Notes under the pieces: model-generated
What the model was told of the DNA's origin: nothing
The model's input: the letters and a program-made list of their open reading frames with translations, nothing else
Databases searched by the model: none
Program-made: the position numbers and the translations under genes
Part shown: piece by piece, positions 1 to 9,141 of the stretch
How positions within the stretch are numbered: position 1 is the stretch's first letter
Layout of the letters: the number at the start of each line of letters is the position of its first letter
Assembly (NCBI GenBank): GCA_025560025.1
Contig: CP048487.1
Coordinates: forward strand, 322,413 to 386,412
Reading direction: 5' to 3'
Length of the DNA: 64,000 nucleotides
Origin: Agrobacterium tumefaciens
GTDB taxonomy: Bacteria; Pseudomonadota; Alphaproteobacteria; Rhizobiales; Rhizobiaceae

Positions 1-361
1 CATGCAGCGCGAAGTCGATCTGAAGCGTGCCGGCGACCGGATCGTGATGGCGTGGCGTAAAATCCCGCACCGCGGGGTGGGCTTGGCCTGCGGGAAAAGA
101 CACGCCTCTCTCGCTGAGTTCAGGCCGTGGCGGGGCTTCCTCGCCCGGCGCCGGAATGAACAGCTTGATATGATCGTCGAAGCCCGGACTTTCAAAGCCG
201 GCTAGGTCTTCGCCGCCAAGCGTGATCCGCACCATGTGCTGGGTCAGCATCTCTGTCCGCTGCACCTCAAGCAGCCGGAAACGGAGTTGGTGACGCACGC
301 GGCGCGGACGCCGGTCTTCGGTCAAATCTCTATCGGGAACGTGGTGATGGCCGCCGCGCAT
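1..361 (-). CDS. Siderophore-interacting protein (ferric-siderophore reductase), N-terminal part
   Basis: The gene runs off the left edge, so only about the first 120 residues are visible. Reading the reverse strand from the ATG at 361 gives a start of the FAD-binding ferredoxin-reductase fold, with a segment like MVRITLGGEDLAGF and later RDFTPRHHDPVAGTLQIDF, which matches the siderophore-interacting (ViuB/YqjH) family. Members use NAD(P)H and FAD to reduce iron in imported ferric siderophores in the cytoplasm. It lies 19 bp after the heme-binding protein gene on the same strand, so it is probably the third gene of a marR-hbpS-sip operon. The start is supported by a GGAG about 11 bases upstream. 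Family assignment is fairly firm; the siderophore is unknown. Confidence 0.75.
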   Translation of the reverse strand, partial: MRGGHHHVPDRDLTEDRRPRRVRHQLRFRLLEVQRTEMLTQHMVRITLGGEDLAGFESPGFDDHIKLFIPAPGEEAPPRPELSERGVSFPAGQAHPAVRDFTPRHHDPVAGTLQIDFALH

Positions 362-380
362 GCAATACTCCGTTTTTCTT

Positions 381-926
381 CTAAAGTTGCGCAAAGGATT
401 CGGCGATCAACGCCGCCGCCGCCTGGTCGTTGTCGCCAGACGAGCCGCTCACGCCGACCGCTCCGACCACCTCGCCCTCATGCACGATCGGCATGCCGCC
501 CTGCAGCGGCAGCAGTCCCGGCACGGTCGCCATGGACGGCTTGCCCGAATTGATCATGTCCTCGAACAGCTTCGACGGCGCCTTGAGGAAGGCGGCCGTG
601 CGCGCCTTGCCGACCGCGACATCGACCGTGACGATCGAGGCGCCATCCATTCGGGCGAAGGCAAGAAGGTTGCCGGCCCGATCGACAACGGAGATCGCAA
701 GCCGCATGTCGTTCTTCGCCGCATGATCGAGGCCGTTCGCCAGGAGCTTCTGCGCCGCGACAAGCGACAGGTCGCGCACGGTGGTGGTGAGTTCTGTCTG
801 CATTCTCGTGTCTCCTGCCGCCTTGCTTGTTTGTGCGAACGCGTCATGTGCAGGCAAAGCGCTACCAATTGCGAGCGCCGCGCCAATGCAGGCCACCCGT
901 TGCACCGTTCTGAAAATCCGCCTCAC
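381..926 (-). CDS. Secreted heme-binding protein, GlcG/HbpS family
   Basis: The protein is about 181 residues long. An N-terminal signal peptide ends near residue 31 (hydrophobic stretch IGAALAIGSALPAH, then AFAQ). The rest is one GlcG/HbpS (DUF336) domain with the typical AISVVDRAGNLLAFARMDGA and GGMPIVHEGEVVGAVGVSG segments. Members bind heme or other small ligands outside the cytoplasmic membrane. The start is a GTG at 926 with AGGAAG about 9 bases upstream; an ATG just upstream is out of frame. It lies between a MarR gene and a siderophore-interacting protein gene on the same strand, which suggests a heme/iron or redox role. Confidence 0.8.
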   Translation of the reverse strand: MRRIFRTVQRVACIGAALAIGSALPAHDAFAQTSKAAGDTRMQTELTTTVRDLSLVAAQKLLANGLDHAAKNDMRLAISVVDRAGNLLAFARMDGASIVTVDVAVGKARTAAFLKAPSKLFEDMINSGKPSMATVPGLLPLQGGMPIVHEGEVVGAVGVSGSSGDNDQAAAALIAESFAQL

Positions 927-946
927 GTCTCATCTTCCTTTCAGGT

Positions 947-1483
947 TCAGGTCGTATCGCCGCTGGACGGACAGAGGTTGCAATCGGGGTCCCTGTCGCC
1001 GCGGGCCGCCTGCCCGTTGGCAACCACGCGGTCGAGGTAAGTCATGAACTGCTCGATCTCCTCGGGCGCGAAGCCCTGGAGATGTTCGTCGATCACCTCG
1101 ATGGCGATGGGCCGAAGCCGTGGATAAAGCGCCTCTCCCGCCGGTGTCAGCGAAAGGGCGGCAACCCGCCCGTCCCGCGGCGAGGGCGCACGCCGCACCA
1201 GGCCGAGCCTAACCAGACGGTCGAGCATGCGGGTCATCGCGCCGCTGTCATAGCCAAGGCTTCGGCAGAGCTCTGTCGCGGTATTGCCGATGCCGCCACC
1301 GATCCTGATCAGCACAACCCATTGCGGGCCGGTGATGCCGATCTCCTGTGCGCGGCGGTCAACAGCCCGCGTCATCAGCGACGCAGCGTCGATCAGCGCC
1401 CGGCCGACATTATGGACTGGATTGTAAGCTCGCTCGGAAACCAGGGGGAGCCACGTTTCGCCAATCGACATTAATATCGACAT
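947..1483 (-). CDS. MarR family transcriptional regulator
   Basis: The protein is about 178 residues long with a MarR winged helix: TATELCRSLGYDSGAMTRMLDRL as recognition region and RAPSPRDGRVAALSLTPAG as the wing. It probably represses its own operon, which includes the heme-binding and siderophore-interacting genes downstream. A perfect 16-bp palindrome at 1500-1515, 17 bases before the start, is the obvious operator candidate. Two in-frame ATGs (1483 and 1471) are possible starts. The C-terminal tail has two cysteines close together (CNLC) that could act in sensing, but that is only a guess. Confidence 0.85.
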   Translation of the reverse strand: MSILMSIGETWLPLVSERAYNPVHNVGRALIDAASLMTRAVDRRAQEIGITGPQWVVLIRIGGGIGNTATELCRSLGYDSGAMTRMLDRLVRLGLVRRAPSPRDGRVAALSLTPAGEALYPRLRPIAIEVIDEHLQGFAPEEIEQFMTYLDRVVANGQAARGDRDPDCNLCPSSGDTT

Positions 1484-1499
1484 CCTCTTGCTGCATATA

Positions 1500-1515
1500 A
1501 TCTGCCTAGGCAGAT
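1500..1515. promoter_or_regulatory. 16-bp perfect palindrome, probable MarR operator
   Basis: The sequence ATCTGCCTAGGCAGAT equals its own reverse complement. It sits in the promoter region of the marR gene starting at 1483, where MarR proteins usually bind. The palindrome is seen directly; the binding is inferred. Confidence 0.6.
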
Positions 1516-1689
1516 AAATATGTATTTGCTAGGATAGCGTCAAGGTGCCTGGCCCAGGTGCTCGCCTTTTGAATGCTCGGAAATCGCATCAAATAAACAC
1601 GGGTCAGCATGCGTTTAGAGAAGCCTCTGGCAAGGAAACTGACCGTATGAAGATTGAGTTGCGCCACCCTCGTTATGTCACCGTTGCCG

Positions 1690-1824
1690 CCGAGCACGGA
1701 AACTGTTGGCGGCATCCTGAACAATGAGATGTATATCGGCAAGCTGACCTGGAATCGACCGCGCTCCACAGGCAAGCGCCACGCGCGGCCGAACCCGCAA
1801 TGCGCGCCTTGTTCTGGGCAATGA
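1690..1824 (+). pseudogene. Remnant of a site-specific serine recombinase
   Basis: The frame 1690-1824 reads GGILNNEMYIGKLTWNRPR and then TGKRHARPNP. This matches the segment GIL-N-P-Y-G-x-x-W-N-R ... GKR-x-RPNP found in the recombinase domain of large serine recombinases. Only about 40 residues remain: there is no catalytic N-terminal domain, and the frame ends in a stop. It marks a former mobile element at the left border of the debris region. Confidence 0.6.
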
Positions 1825-1906
1825 AGCTTGAGGGGAATCGACATCCGTAAGGGCCACGCGTTGGTCGAACATGTCGGAATCAGAGCAGGAAGGAAGGTAG
1901 TCGAAG

Positions 1907-2741
1907 ATGAGAAACCGCCATCTACGGTATTTCCTAGCCGTGGCAGAAGAACAGAGTTTTTCCCGCGCCGCCGCCAAATTACATATTGACGCCTCTCCTC
2001 TTGCACGCGCAATCGGAGACCTGGAAGCGCAGCTTGGTACTCAGCTTCTAATCCGAGAAAAGGGACATATCCGCCTCACCAATTCAGGAGAGGTGTTTCG
2101 TGAAGAAGCTCGCCGCATCCTCACATCCATCGAAAACGCCAAAATTCGTGTCCGATCGGCGACAAACGGATATCGCGGCCAGTTGCGTGTCGGTCTCGCC
2201 GACAGCCTCGCTCAACCACAACTGACAGTCAATGATATGATTCTGGCGATCAGACACGGGGAAATCGATGTAGGTTTCACGATGGACGGGGAATTTTCAG
2301 AAGGGCTCTTCAAGTCAGCGCTTTGGCGCGAGCGCGCTGTCGTAGCCATGCCAACCCGCCACCCTTTTCTCGCGTTAGACAGAGTTTCCCTCGCTGAAGC
2401 CCTTCGCTACCCTCTGGTCATGTCCCACCCCGATCAATGCAGCTGTGGGCATAAAGCAATACAGCAATGGCTTAACGACCAGCGTCTCCCGCCCCCGGAC
2501 CGTTGCCGAATATATTTCAGCACATGTGCCAATGATGATGCTCGTTGGGGCAGGATACGGAACAGGAATTGGGCTTGAATCCCAGTTGGCTTTTTATAGC
2601 CATCCTAATATTGTCGTTCGGGTGATGATGATGGATGAAGTACCGCCGGTTGCCACATATATTGTCAAGCCAATCGATCGCTCCAGAGCGATTTATAAAC
2701 CAAGCAAGACAGATCGGAGACATCATCATAAATGCCTGTGA
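1907..2741 (+). pseudogene. LysR family regulator, frameshifted and internally deleted
   Basis: The first frame starts at 1907 with a normal LysR helix-turn-helix (FLAVAEEQSFSRAAAKLHI) and runs into the effector domain. Near residue 104 the text jumps from the start of the effector domain (GLADSLAQPQL) to TVNDMILAI, which indicates loss of roughly 25 codons. Around 2490-2510 the frame shifts: the natural continuation (AEYISAHVPMMMLVGAGYGTG) is in another frame and ends at 2741. The product is unlikely to work as a regulator. Intact relatives are LysR proteins often found on alphaproteobacterial accessory replicons. Confidence 0.7.
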
Positions 2742-3640
2742 CGGTCCATAACCGATGATGGTCGAGTAGCTATGCCATGCGGCTTCGCCGTCACAGATCC
2801 GGGCGGACGGATTTCCCGCACCAGCCTCTTCCCGAGAGTAATCCGCTTCATGTCCTGGCATGCGCCCAAGTTCGAGTAATACGTGGGACCGGCAGCGCGA
2901 ACCGTGCGGTCACCGTTTCGTCCGAGGACTACGCACGCGGCCGCAGCTACGACAAGGCTATGGACTGGCGAAGGACGCGGGCTATGAAAGACCCTTCGCC
3001 TGCTTCGATGACATTGAGCACAAGGCCATTCGGTCGGCAGCCGCCGAACTCAATCTCATCCCGCGCGTCGTGGCAGGGGTTTTACCGACGGACAGGTTCA
3101 CTCGGTTCGTTGCGATGCCGGTGACATCAAGGTCATCTGCTACGAGGAATCCGAAACGAAGGAATATATCGTCGGACTTCCCGTTGCGAAGGCGGCGAGA
3201 CCGTCAAGTGCCAGGCACATATCCAGATCGCCGACGTCGATCCCGGCCTGAAGAAGCCGTGTGACTTGCCTCAAACATGAACTTCAGCGGCCCTTCGGGT
3301 TCGACTTCGTTCACGCAACAGAATTCTGGCAGACCGATAACTTCCAATCGCTCTACGAAACGGTCTCGCGATCCATTTTGCGCGCTTCGCTAGAAGCGAG
3401 ACCGCCGCATCATCAATGACTGCTCCGCTTCGTAATGCGCGATGAGATGATGCATCCCAACTATGCTCGCGCCCAATATCAGTATCTGCTGGTGACAATA
3501 CACCATAAAAACTTCACATCTCGCAGCTTTCACAAGAAAGTTCGCCCCTTCTTGGTGGTAGCATCAACTGCCGGAAGCCCTGTTTTGAGTGAGGTTTTTC
3601 AGGGGAGATAGGAAGCTCGCAAAGTCATTTCTATAGTCTG
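2742..3640. other. Decayed stretch with fragments of unrecognised coding sequence
   Basis: No intact gene was found. On the plus strand three short pieces read like natural protein but lie in different frames: about 2950-3110 (YGLAKDAGYERPFACFDDIE), 3114-3190 (GDIKVICYEESETKEYIVGL) and 3194-3260 (GETVKCQAHIQIADVDPG). A further piece begins near 3262 (LQRPFGFDFVHATEFWQTDN). This pattern suggests one or two genes broken by frameshifts. I do not recognise the families. Confidence 0.4.
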
Positions 3641-3651
3641 CAAAATCTATA

Positions 3652-3670
3652 GATTATAAAATATATAATT
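3652..3670. promoter_or_regulatory. Island operator copy A (AT-rich palindrome), before the dipeptide-type ABC operon
   Basis: The segment holds ATTATA and TATAAT arms around a 5-base centre, about 85-100 bases before the start at 3755. Its reverse complement matches copy E (24047-24065) at 13 of the first 15 positions. It shares TATAAAATATATAA with the reverse complement of copy B. It is inferred to be a binding site of the GntR regulator at 19517-20242. Confidence 0.5.
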
Positions 3671-3754
3671 GCATTAGAGCCGCCCTATTTCCCTCTCCCC
3701 TGCAGGAGAACCCCCGTTCGGTGTCTTTTGAAACTCTAACAGCAGAGCAGATAT

Positions 3755-5341
3755 ATGAAAATCGGTACCTCTCCCCTTCTCTTAGCTGGCGCTCTGTTGG
3801 CGCTCGCTCCGGCTGTACTCGCACAATCCTCGAGTACCCCGGTTTTCGGCGGCACCCTCAAGATCGCTGTCTATGAGGCTCCGGTCTGCGTGGACCCGAT
3901 CCAGATTACGAATTTCACGCCGCTCAACATAGCGCGCAACTTCGCGATCTCTCTGACCGATCAGGATCCCGTGACCGGCGCGGTCAAGCCATGGGCGGCG
4001 GAAAGCTGGGAAATCAATGCTGACGCCACGGAATATACCTATCATCTGCGCAAGGACATCACCTATGCGGATGGACAGAAGCTCGATGCAAAATCGGTCA
4101 AGGCCAACCTTGAGAACATTCGCAACAAAATCGGCCCGAAAGCGAACAGACCCTATAATTATCTGACCTATTACGCCGGCAGCGACATTGTCGACGATTA
4201 TACGATCAGGATAAAATTCTCGCATCCGTCCGGCCATTTCCTGACCGCCGCGTCCTCGGCATGGCTTGCGCTTTATTCCGATGCGACGCTTGCGAAAACC
4301 GCCGAAGAGCGCTGCGCGGGCGCGCTGATCAGCGCCGGTCCCTTCAATCTGACGAAATGGTCGCAGCTTGAAGGCGCGACGCTGGAACGGCGCGAGGATT
4401 ACACATGGGCCTCGCCAAGTTCCAAAAATCCCGGCAAGCCCTATCTCGAAAAGATCGAATTCGTCATCGCGCCGGAGGACAATGTCCGCACCGGACTGCT
4501 GGAATCCGGCGAGGTCCAGCTCATCACCAATGTCAACGTCTCCGATCAACCAACGCTGGAAGCCGCAGGCTTCACGCTCGACGTGGGCCGCAACCCCGGC
4601 ACACCGTTCGGGCCTCAGTTCAACGTCAAGACGCCGATCCTGAGCGACGTGAAGGTACGGCAGGCATTGCTGCACGCCGTCGACCGTCAGGAAATGATCG
4701 CCGCTATCGAAAGCCCCAAGGCGGTTCCCGCGACCGGCGTGCTCGTCAACTCGGTTCCGGGCGCAATCGACCAGAGCGCGGACATCGCCTATGATCCCGA
4801 TCTCGCCAACAAGCTGCTCGACGAGGCGGGCTGGACGGAACTCGACGCCAACGGCGTCCGCGTCAAGGACGGCAAACCGCTGCGCATCGTCCTGAGCGGC
4901 TATGGCCAGTATCGCAGCCAGGCTGAATACATCCAGCAGGCCGCGAAGAAGATCGGCGTCGATCTGGCGCTTGAACTGATCCCGGATGGCAGCGACATCG
5001 TCACCAATATCCTCAATCCGCACAAGTTTGAGATCATCTTCGGCAACGCCACCGAGGCCGACCCGGACGTCCTGCGTTCCTACTACGGGCCGGAACAGCG
5101 CAATGTCCCCAATTCGGACGACGAATGGCTGAAGAAAGCCGTCATCGAGCAGCTTGCGCTCAGCAAGCCGGAAGACCGCTTCGCCAAGATCGCCGAGATA
5201 CAGCGTCATATCGTCGATCAAGCCTATGCCAATCCGCTATATCCGGTCACGCAGGTCTTCGCCCGTGACGCCAAGCTGAAGGGCGCGCTGCCGGATGTTC
5301 TGGTCCGCCTGCGCCTCGAAGCGGCATGGCTGGAACAATGA
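3755..5341 (+). CDS. ABC transporter substrate-binding protein, peptide/nickel family (SBP_bac_5)
   Basis: The protein is 528 residues long with a clear signal peptide (LLLAGALLALAPAVLAQ, cut near residue 23). The family hallmarks follow: early AAESWEINADATEYTYHLRKD, then FGPQFNVKTPILSDVKVRQALLHAVDR, and near the end a Tyr/Asp-rich segment. It binds the cargo in the periplasm and hands it to the permeases encoded just downstream; the stop overlaps the next start. Relatives carry oligopeptides, glutathione, opines, nickel and, in aminopolycarboxylate degraders, metal-EDTA-type ligands, so the cargo is open. It is the first gene of a four-gene importer operon preceded by operator copy A. Confidence 0.9.
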   Translation: MKIGTSPLLLAGALLALAPAVLAQSSSTPVFGGTLKIAVYEAPVCVDPIQITNFTPLNIARNFAISLTDQDPVTGAVKPWAAESWEINADATEYTYHLRKDITYADGQKLDAKSVKANLENIRNKIGPKANRPYNYLTYYAGSDIVDDYTIRIKFSHPSGHFLTAASSAWLALYSDATLAKTAEERCAGALISAGPFNLTKWSQLEGATLERREDYTWASPSSKNPGKPYLEKIEFVIAPEDNVRTGLLESGEVQLITNVNVSDQPTLEAAGFTLDVGRNPGTPFGPQFNVKTPILSDVKVRQALLHAVDRQEMIAAIESPKAVPATGVLVNSVPGAIDQSADIAYDPDLANKLLDEAGWTELDANGVRVKDGKPLRIVLSGYGQYRSQAEYIQQAAKKIGVDLALELIPDGSDIVTNILNPHKFEIIFGNATEADPDVLRSYYGPEQRNVPNSDDEWLKKAVIEQLALSKPEDRFAKIAEIQRHIVDQAYANPLYPVTQVFARDAKLKGALPDVLVRLRLEAAWLEQ

Positions 5342-6324
5342 GCATCGCCGAGACATCTCCCGCCAGGCCCTCATCGTCATCGATGCGGGCAAGCGGCATA
5401 TTGCCTTATATTGTCCTGCGCCGGCTGCTTCAGGCTATTTTCGTTGCATGGGCAAGCTTCACGCTCGCCTTCGCCATCCTCTACTGGCTACCGGGCGATC
5501 CGGTGGCAATCATGATCGGGCCAGACGCGCATCTCGACGCGACGGAACTGGCGAAGCTGCGCGCGCAATACGGTTTCGACCGTCCCTTGATCGTGCAATA
5601 TTTGGACGCGCTCTGGCGCGCCGTTCATCTCGATTTCGGCACATCGCTGGTGACAGGCAAAGATGTGACTGCAAGCATCGCGGCGGCCGCCCCGGTAACG
5701 GCGGGACTCGCCCTTGTCAGCCTGACGCTGGCCATCGCTTTCGGCACGCTGTTCGCGGTTCTGTCGCTGGACCTGCCCGGCTTTCCGCGTCTCGGCTTCA
5801 TCGTCTCCAAATTTCCCGCCGTCTTCGTAGCGATACCAACCTTCGTGGTCGGCCTGCTGCTGTTGCAGATATTTGCCTTCAAGCTGCACTGGCTGCCCGC
5901 GACAGGCAGCAAATCATGGTCCACGCTTGTTCTGCCCGCGATTACGCTGGCGGTGCCCGGCTCGGGGATTCTGGGACAGGTTCTCGCCAAGAGCCTGCGG
6001 CGGGCCTATGCGGAAAGCGTCGTGCGAACCTTGCGCGCGCGCGGCTATTCCGAGTTGCGGATACTCCGCCACGCGCTGCGTCAGGCGTCATTACCCGCCT
6101 TCACTATGGCGGGCCTGATCGTCGGCGGCACCATCGCCAGTTCTGTCGTGACGGAAACGGTCTTTTCACGTCAGGGCATAGGGCGGCTGATGCAAATGGG
6201 CGTGACGAACAAGGACATCAATCTGGTCTGCGGGCTGATCGTCTTCTCCGCGCTCGTCTATGTCGTCATCAATCTTGTCGTGGACCTGCTCTATCCCGTT
6301 CTCGACCCAAGGGTGAAATCATGA
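5338..6324 (+). CDS. ABC transporter permease, DppB-like
   Basis: The protein is about 328 residues long. It has an N-terminal membrane segment after VLRRLLQAIFVAWASFTLAF, the LPGDP motif that follows the first segment in DppB permeases, and the EAA-type loop (RTLRARGYSELRILRHALR). The chosen start is the ATG at 5338, which overlaps the stop of the binding-protein gene as ATGA and implies translational coupling. An ATG at 5326 is the alternative. It forms half of the membrane channel with the DppC-like protein encoded next. Confidence 0.9.
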   Translation: MSIAETSPARPSSSSMRASGILPYIVLRRLLQAIFVAWASFTLAFAILYWLPGDPVAIMIGPDAHLDATELAKLRAQYGFDRPLIVQYLDALWRAVHLDFGTSLVTGKDVTASIAAAAPVTAGLALVSLTLAIAFGTLFAVLSLDLPGFPRLGFIVSKFPAVFVAIPTFVVGLLLLQIFAFKLHWLPATGSKSWSTLVLPAITLAVPGSGILGQVLAKSLRRAYAESVVRTLRARGYSELRILRHALRQASLPAFTMAGLIVGGTIASSVVTETVFSRQGIGRLMQMGVTNKDINLVCGLIVFSALVYVVINLVVDLLYPVLDPRVKS

Positions 6325-7184
6325 GCGACATTTCCCCGGAAGCCGCCTTCTTCGAAGCCCGCGATGTGGGCGCGGCCATCGTCCGAAGACACTGGGCGGC
6401 CATTCTCGCATTCGCCTATCTTGCCGTCCTGGCCCTATGGGTGGCATTTCCGTCGGCATTCACCATCCACGATCCACTTGGCGTCGCTGTTACCTCGAAG
6501 CTGCTGCCACCCTCCGCGGAACATTGGTTCGGCACCGATCATCTCGGACGCGACGTGCTGACGCGCATCATTTTCGGAACGCAGAATTCGCTGATGGCGA
6601 CGCTTATCGCCGTGCTGATCGGTCTTGTCGTCGGCTCCGCCGTCGGGCTGATCTCGGGCTTCGGGCCGGAACGCCTCGATGCCGCGATCATGCGTGTGGT
6701 CGATGTGCTGCTCGCCATTCCCAACCTGCTGCTCAGCCTCGCCATCGTCACCGCCCTCGGTTTCGGGCTGGTTCCCGTGGCGATAGCCGTCGGCATCGGC
6801 TCCGTGGGAAGCTTCGCCCGCATCATGCGCTCGGAGGTAATCCGGGTGAAAAAGCTGCCTTTCGTCGAATCCGCGCGCCTGCTTGGTGCGTCCCCCGCCG
6901 ATGTGGCGATACGCCATGTGCTTCCGCACTCATGGGGGCCGGTGGTGGCGCTTTCCGCCATCGAATTCGGCGCGGCCGTGCTTTCCGTCTCAGCCTTGAG
7001 CTTTCTCGGTTTCGGCGCGCCCCCGCCCGAAATCGAATGGGGCCTGCTCGTCTCCGAGGGCCGAAAATTCATCAGCGCCGCATGGTGGCTGATCGCATTT
7101 CCAAGCCTTTTCATTGTTCTGACCGTCGTGGCGGCCAATGTTGTCGGGCAATTCCTGGAGGAACGACTTGGACAGGCATATTGA
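6321..7184 (+). CDS. ABC transporter permease, DppC-like
   Basis: The protein is about 287 residues long. It has the HWFGTDHLGRDVLTRIIFGTQ segment that marks DppC/OppC permeases, several hydrophobic segments, the EAA loop (FVESARLLGASPADVAIRHVLPH) and the terminal LSFLGFGAPPPEIEWG motif. It begins with an ATGA overlap with the preceding permease gene and pairs with it in the inner membrane. Its end overlaps the start of the ATPase gene. Confidence 0.9.
   Translation: MSDISPEAAFFEARDVGAAIVRRHWAAILAFAYLAVLALWVAFPSAFTIHDPLGVAVTSKLLPPSAEHWFGTDHLGRDVLTRIIFGTQNSLMATLIAVLIGLVVGSAVGLISGFGPERLDAAIMRVVDVLLAIPNLLLSLAIVTALGFGLVPVAIAVGIGSVGSFARIMRSEVIRVKKLPFVESARLLGASPADVAIRHVLPHSWGPVVALSAIEFGAAVLSVSALSFLGFGAPPPEIEWGLLVSEGRKFISAAWWLIAFPSLFIVLTVVAANVVGQFLEERLGQAY
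7156..7163 (+). promoter_or_regulatory. Ribosome binding site that fixes a TTG start
   Basis: TGGAGGAA lies 4 bases before the TTG at 7168 and inside the end of the upstream permease gene. No suitable ATG is nearby in that frame with a comparable site, so the ATPase probably begins with TTG. Confidence 0.6.
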
Positions 7185-8913
7185 TTTCCCCGGTGCCGAA
7201 ACGGATCGCGGCATCCTGCTCGACATCGACAGGCTGTCGTTCTGGTATGGCGACGCGGGCCAGAAAGCGCCGACCTTGGACGCGGTTTCGCTGAAAGTGC
7301 TCAAAGGAGAAGTCGTCGCGCTGGTCGGCGAATCCGGCTCGGGCAAATCGACCCTCATCAATTGCGTGATCGGACTTCACGCCGGCCACGATACGCGCGT
7401 CGAAGCGGAGGCGCTGCGCTTTCAGCAAACGGATTTGCGAGACCTCTCCGAGCGCGAATGGCGCAGGCTGCGTGGGCGGCATATCGCCTATGTCTCGCAA
7501 GACCCAACGGGATCGCTCAACCCGCTTACGACGGTCGGCGACCAGCTTCAGGAAGCCCTGCGTTTCTTCCACCCCAACCTTGGACGCGCGGAAGCGAAAC
7601 GCGAGGCGCTGGAACTGATGCGCAAAGTGGGCTTCGCCGAACCGCAGAATATTTATGGCCGCTATCCACACCAGCTTTCAGGTGGCATGAACCAGCGCAT
7701 CTCCATCGCCGCCGCCCTGTGCGGCGAGCCGGAATTGCTTCTTGCCGACGAACCCACCAGCGCGCTCGACGTTTCCGTGCAGAAGCAGGTGCTGGACCAT
7801 CTGGAAAAGCTGGTCGTCGAAACCGGAACCGCCATGCTTTTCATCACCCACGATCTCGCCGTCGCGGCGGATCGGGCCGAACGCATCGTGGTGCTGCAAC
7901 ATGGGCATGTCCGGGAGGAAGGCCCCGTCGAAACGGTTCTGGCCTCGCCCCGGCATGGCTATACACGGCAATTGCTGGCGGCCGCACCGTTTCTCCAAGA
8001 TATCGGCGAACCCGAAAAGGACGTAGGCAACCAAGCACCGGAGAAGACGGATAGTGCGACCGGCGAGAATCGCCTCCTTAATATCGAGGGACTCGAGAAG
8101 CATTTCGGCGACCACGACGGCAGCCGCTTCACCGCCGTCGGCGGCATCAACCTGCATGTCGACCGGCAGGAAACGGTTTGTGTCGTCGGTGAGTCCGGCT
8201 CTGGCAAGACCACGCTGGCGCGACTGATACTCAAGCTGACGGCAGCCGATGCTGGCAATGTCCACTTCAATGGATATGACGTACGCCATCTGTCCGGCGC
8301 GGCGCTCAAGCAATACAGGCGCGAGGCGCAGATGGTTTACCAGAACCCGTTCGCCTCGCTCGATCTGCGCTATAATGTCCGAGAAATTCTTTGCGAACCG
8401 CTCAGGATTCACGGCATCGGAAGCCGGAGCGAACGGCGCGGCGAAGCAAGCCGCATGCTCGATCTGGTCGGCCTTCCTGAAAAATTCCTGGAACGACGAC
8501 CGGGCGAATTGTCCGGCGGGCAAAGGCAGCGCGTTGCAATTGCCCGCGCGCTCATCACTTCGCCAAAACTGTTGATCCTGGACGAAGCCGTGTCCGCGCT
8601 GGACGTATCGGTGCAGGAGCGCATTCTGGAACTGCTGCGCTCGATCCAGCAGGAACTGGGGCTGGCCTACCTGTTCATCACCCATGACTTGTCGGTGGTC
8701 CACAATTTCTCCGACCGCGTCTATGTCATGAAGCGCGGTGAAGTCGTCGAATCCGGCAGCACGGCATCCGTCTTCGACGCGCCGCAACACGATTATACGC
8801 GGCTCCTTCTGGCGTCCGCCCCCGGACAGTTGGCGCGCGGCAAAGTCGAGAACAGCGCAGCGGTTGAACCAGAACGTCCCTATGGACCGGCCCCCATCGT
8901 GGTGGCGCGATGA
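7168..8913 (+). CDS. Double-domain ABC transporter ATPase (DppD-DppF fusion, GsiA-like)
   Basis: The protein is about 581 residues long with two complete nucleotide-binding domains in one chain. The first has Walker A GESGSGKST near residue 54, a signature LSGGMNQR (Met where Gln is usual) and Walker B LLLADEPTSALD. The second has Walker A GESGSGKTT near residue 343, signature LSGGQRQR and Walker B LLILDEAVSALD. It powers import through the two permeases encoded upstream. The TTG start is supported by a strong ribosome binding site and gives a 17-base overlap with the DppC-like gene. It is the last gene of the importer operon. Confidence 0.92.
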   Translation: MDRHIDFPGAETDRGILLDIDRLSFWYGDAGQKAPTLDAVSLKVLKGEVVALVGESGSGKSTLINCVIGLHAGHDTRVEAEALRFQQTDLRDLSEREWRRLRGRHIAYVSQDPTGSLNPLTTVGDQLQEALRFFHPNLGRAEAKREALELMRKVGFAEPQNIYGRYPHQLSGGMNQRISIAAALCGEPELLLADEPTSALDVSVQKQVLDHLEKLVVETGTAMLFITHDLAVAADRAERIVVLQHGHVREEGPVETVLASPRHGYTRQLLAAAPFLQDIGEPEKDVGNQAPEKTDSATGENRLLNIEGLEKHFGDHDGSRFTAVGGINLHVDRQETVCVVGESGSGKTTLARLILKLTAADAGNVHFNGYDVRHLSGAALKQYRREAQMVYQNPFASLDLRYNVREILCEPLRIHGIGSRSERRGEASRMLDLVGLPEKFLERRPGELSGGQRQRVAIARALITSPKLLILDEAVSALDVSVQERILELLRSIQQELGLAYLFITHDLSVVHNFSDRVYVMKRGEVVESGSTASVFDAPQHDYTRLLLASAPGQLARGKVENSAAVEPERPYGPAPIVVAR

Positions 8914-9047
8914 CTGGCGCGGGCGTTTCGTCGCGCTGTCAGTTGCGCGCCGGAAGGCCGGAATTTTTGCAGCAAAACGTTCATGGACCGGCCTCTTCGG
9001 GCATTCGATTTTCCCGTCCACGGCATCTTCGAAAACCTGTTTCTTCA

Positions 9048-9067
9048 TTTTATATATTTTATAGAAT
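9048..9067. promoter_or_regulatory. Island operator copy B, before the luciferase-like monooxygenase pair
   Basis: The sequence is TTTTATATATTTTATAGAAT. From the second base it matches copy E at 17 of 19 positions. It lies 75 bases before the GTG start at 9142. It is inferred to be a GntR operator overlapping the promoter. Confidence 0.55.
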
Positions 9068-9141
9068 ATAGAATTCTACAGAACGAATAGGCTTGTCCGC
9101 GTCCGTTCAGTCGCAGTCCGTTTCTATTTCAGGATATTGCC

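Noticed and set aside
1506..2012. Open frame of 168 codons on the minus strand
   Set aside because: It overlaps the serine recombinase remnant and LysR start, both with real family text on the other strand.
3782..5221. Long open frame of 479 codons on the minus strand
   Set aside because: It is antisense to the substrate-binding protein gene, which has a signal peptide and clear family text. The antisense frame has no recognisable motif.
7678..9048. Open frame of 456 codons on the minus strand
   Set aside because: It is antisense to the double ATPase with intact Walker motifs, and reflects high GC coding sequence.
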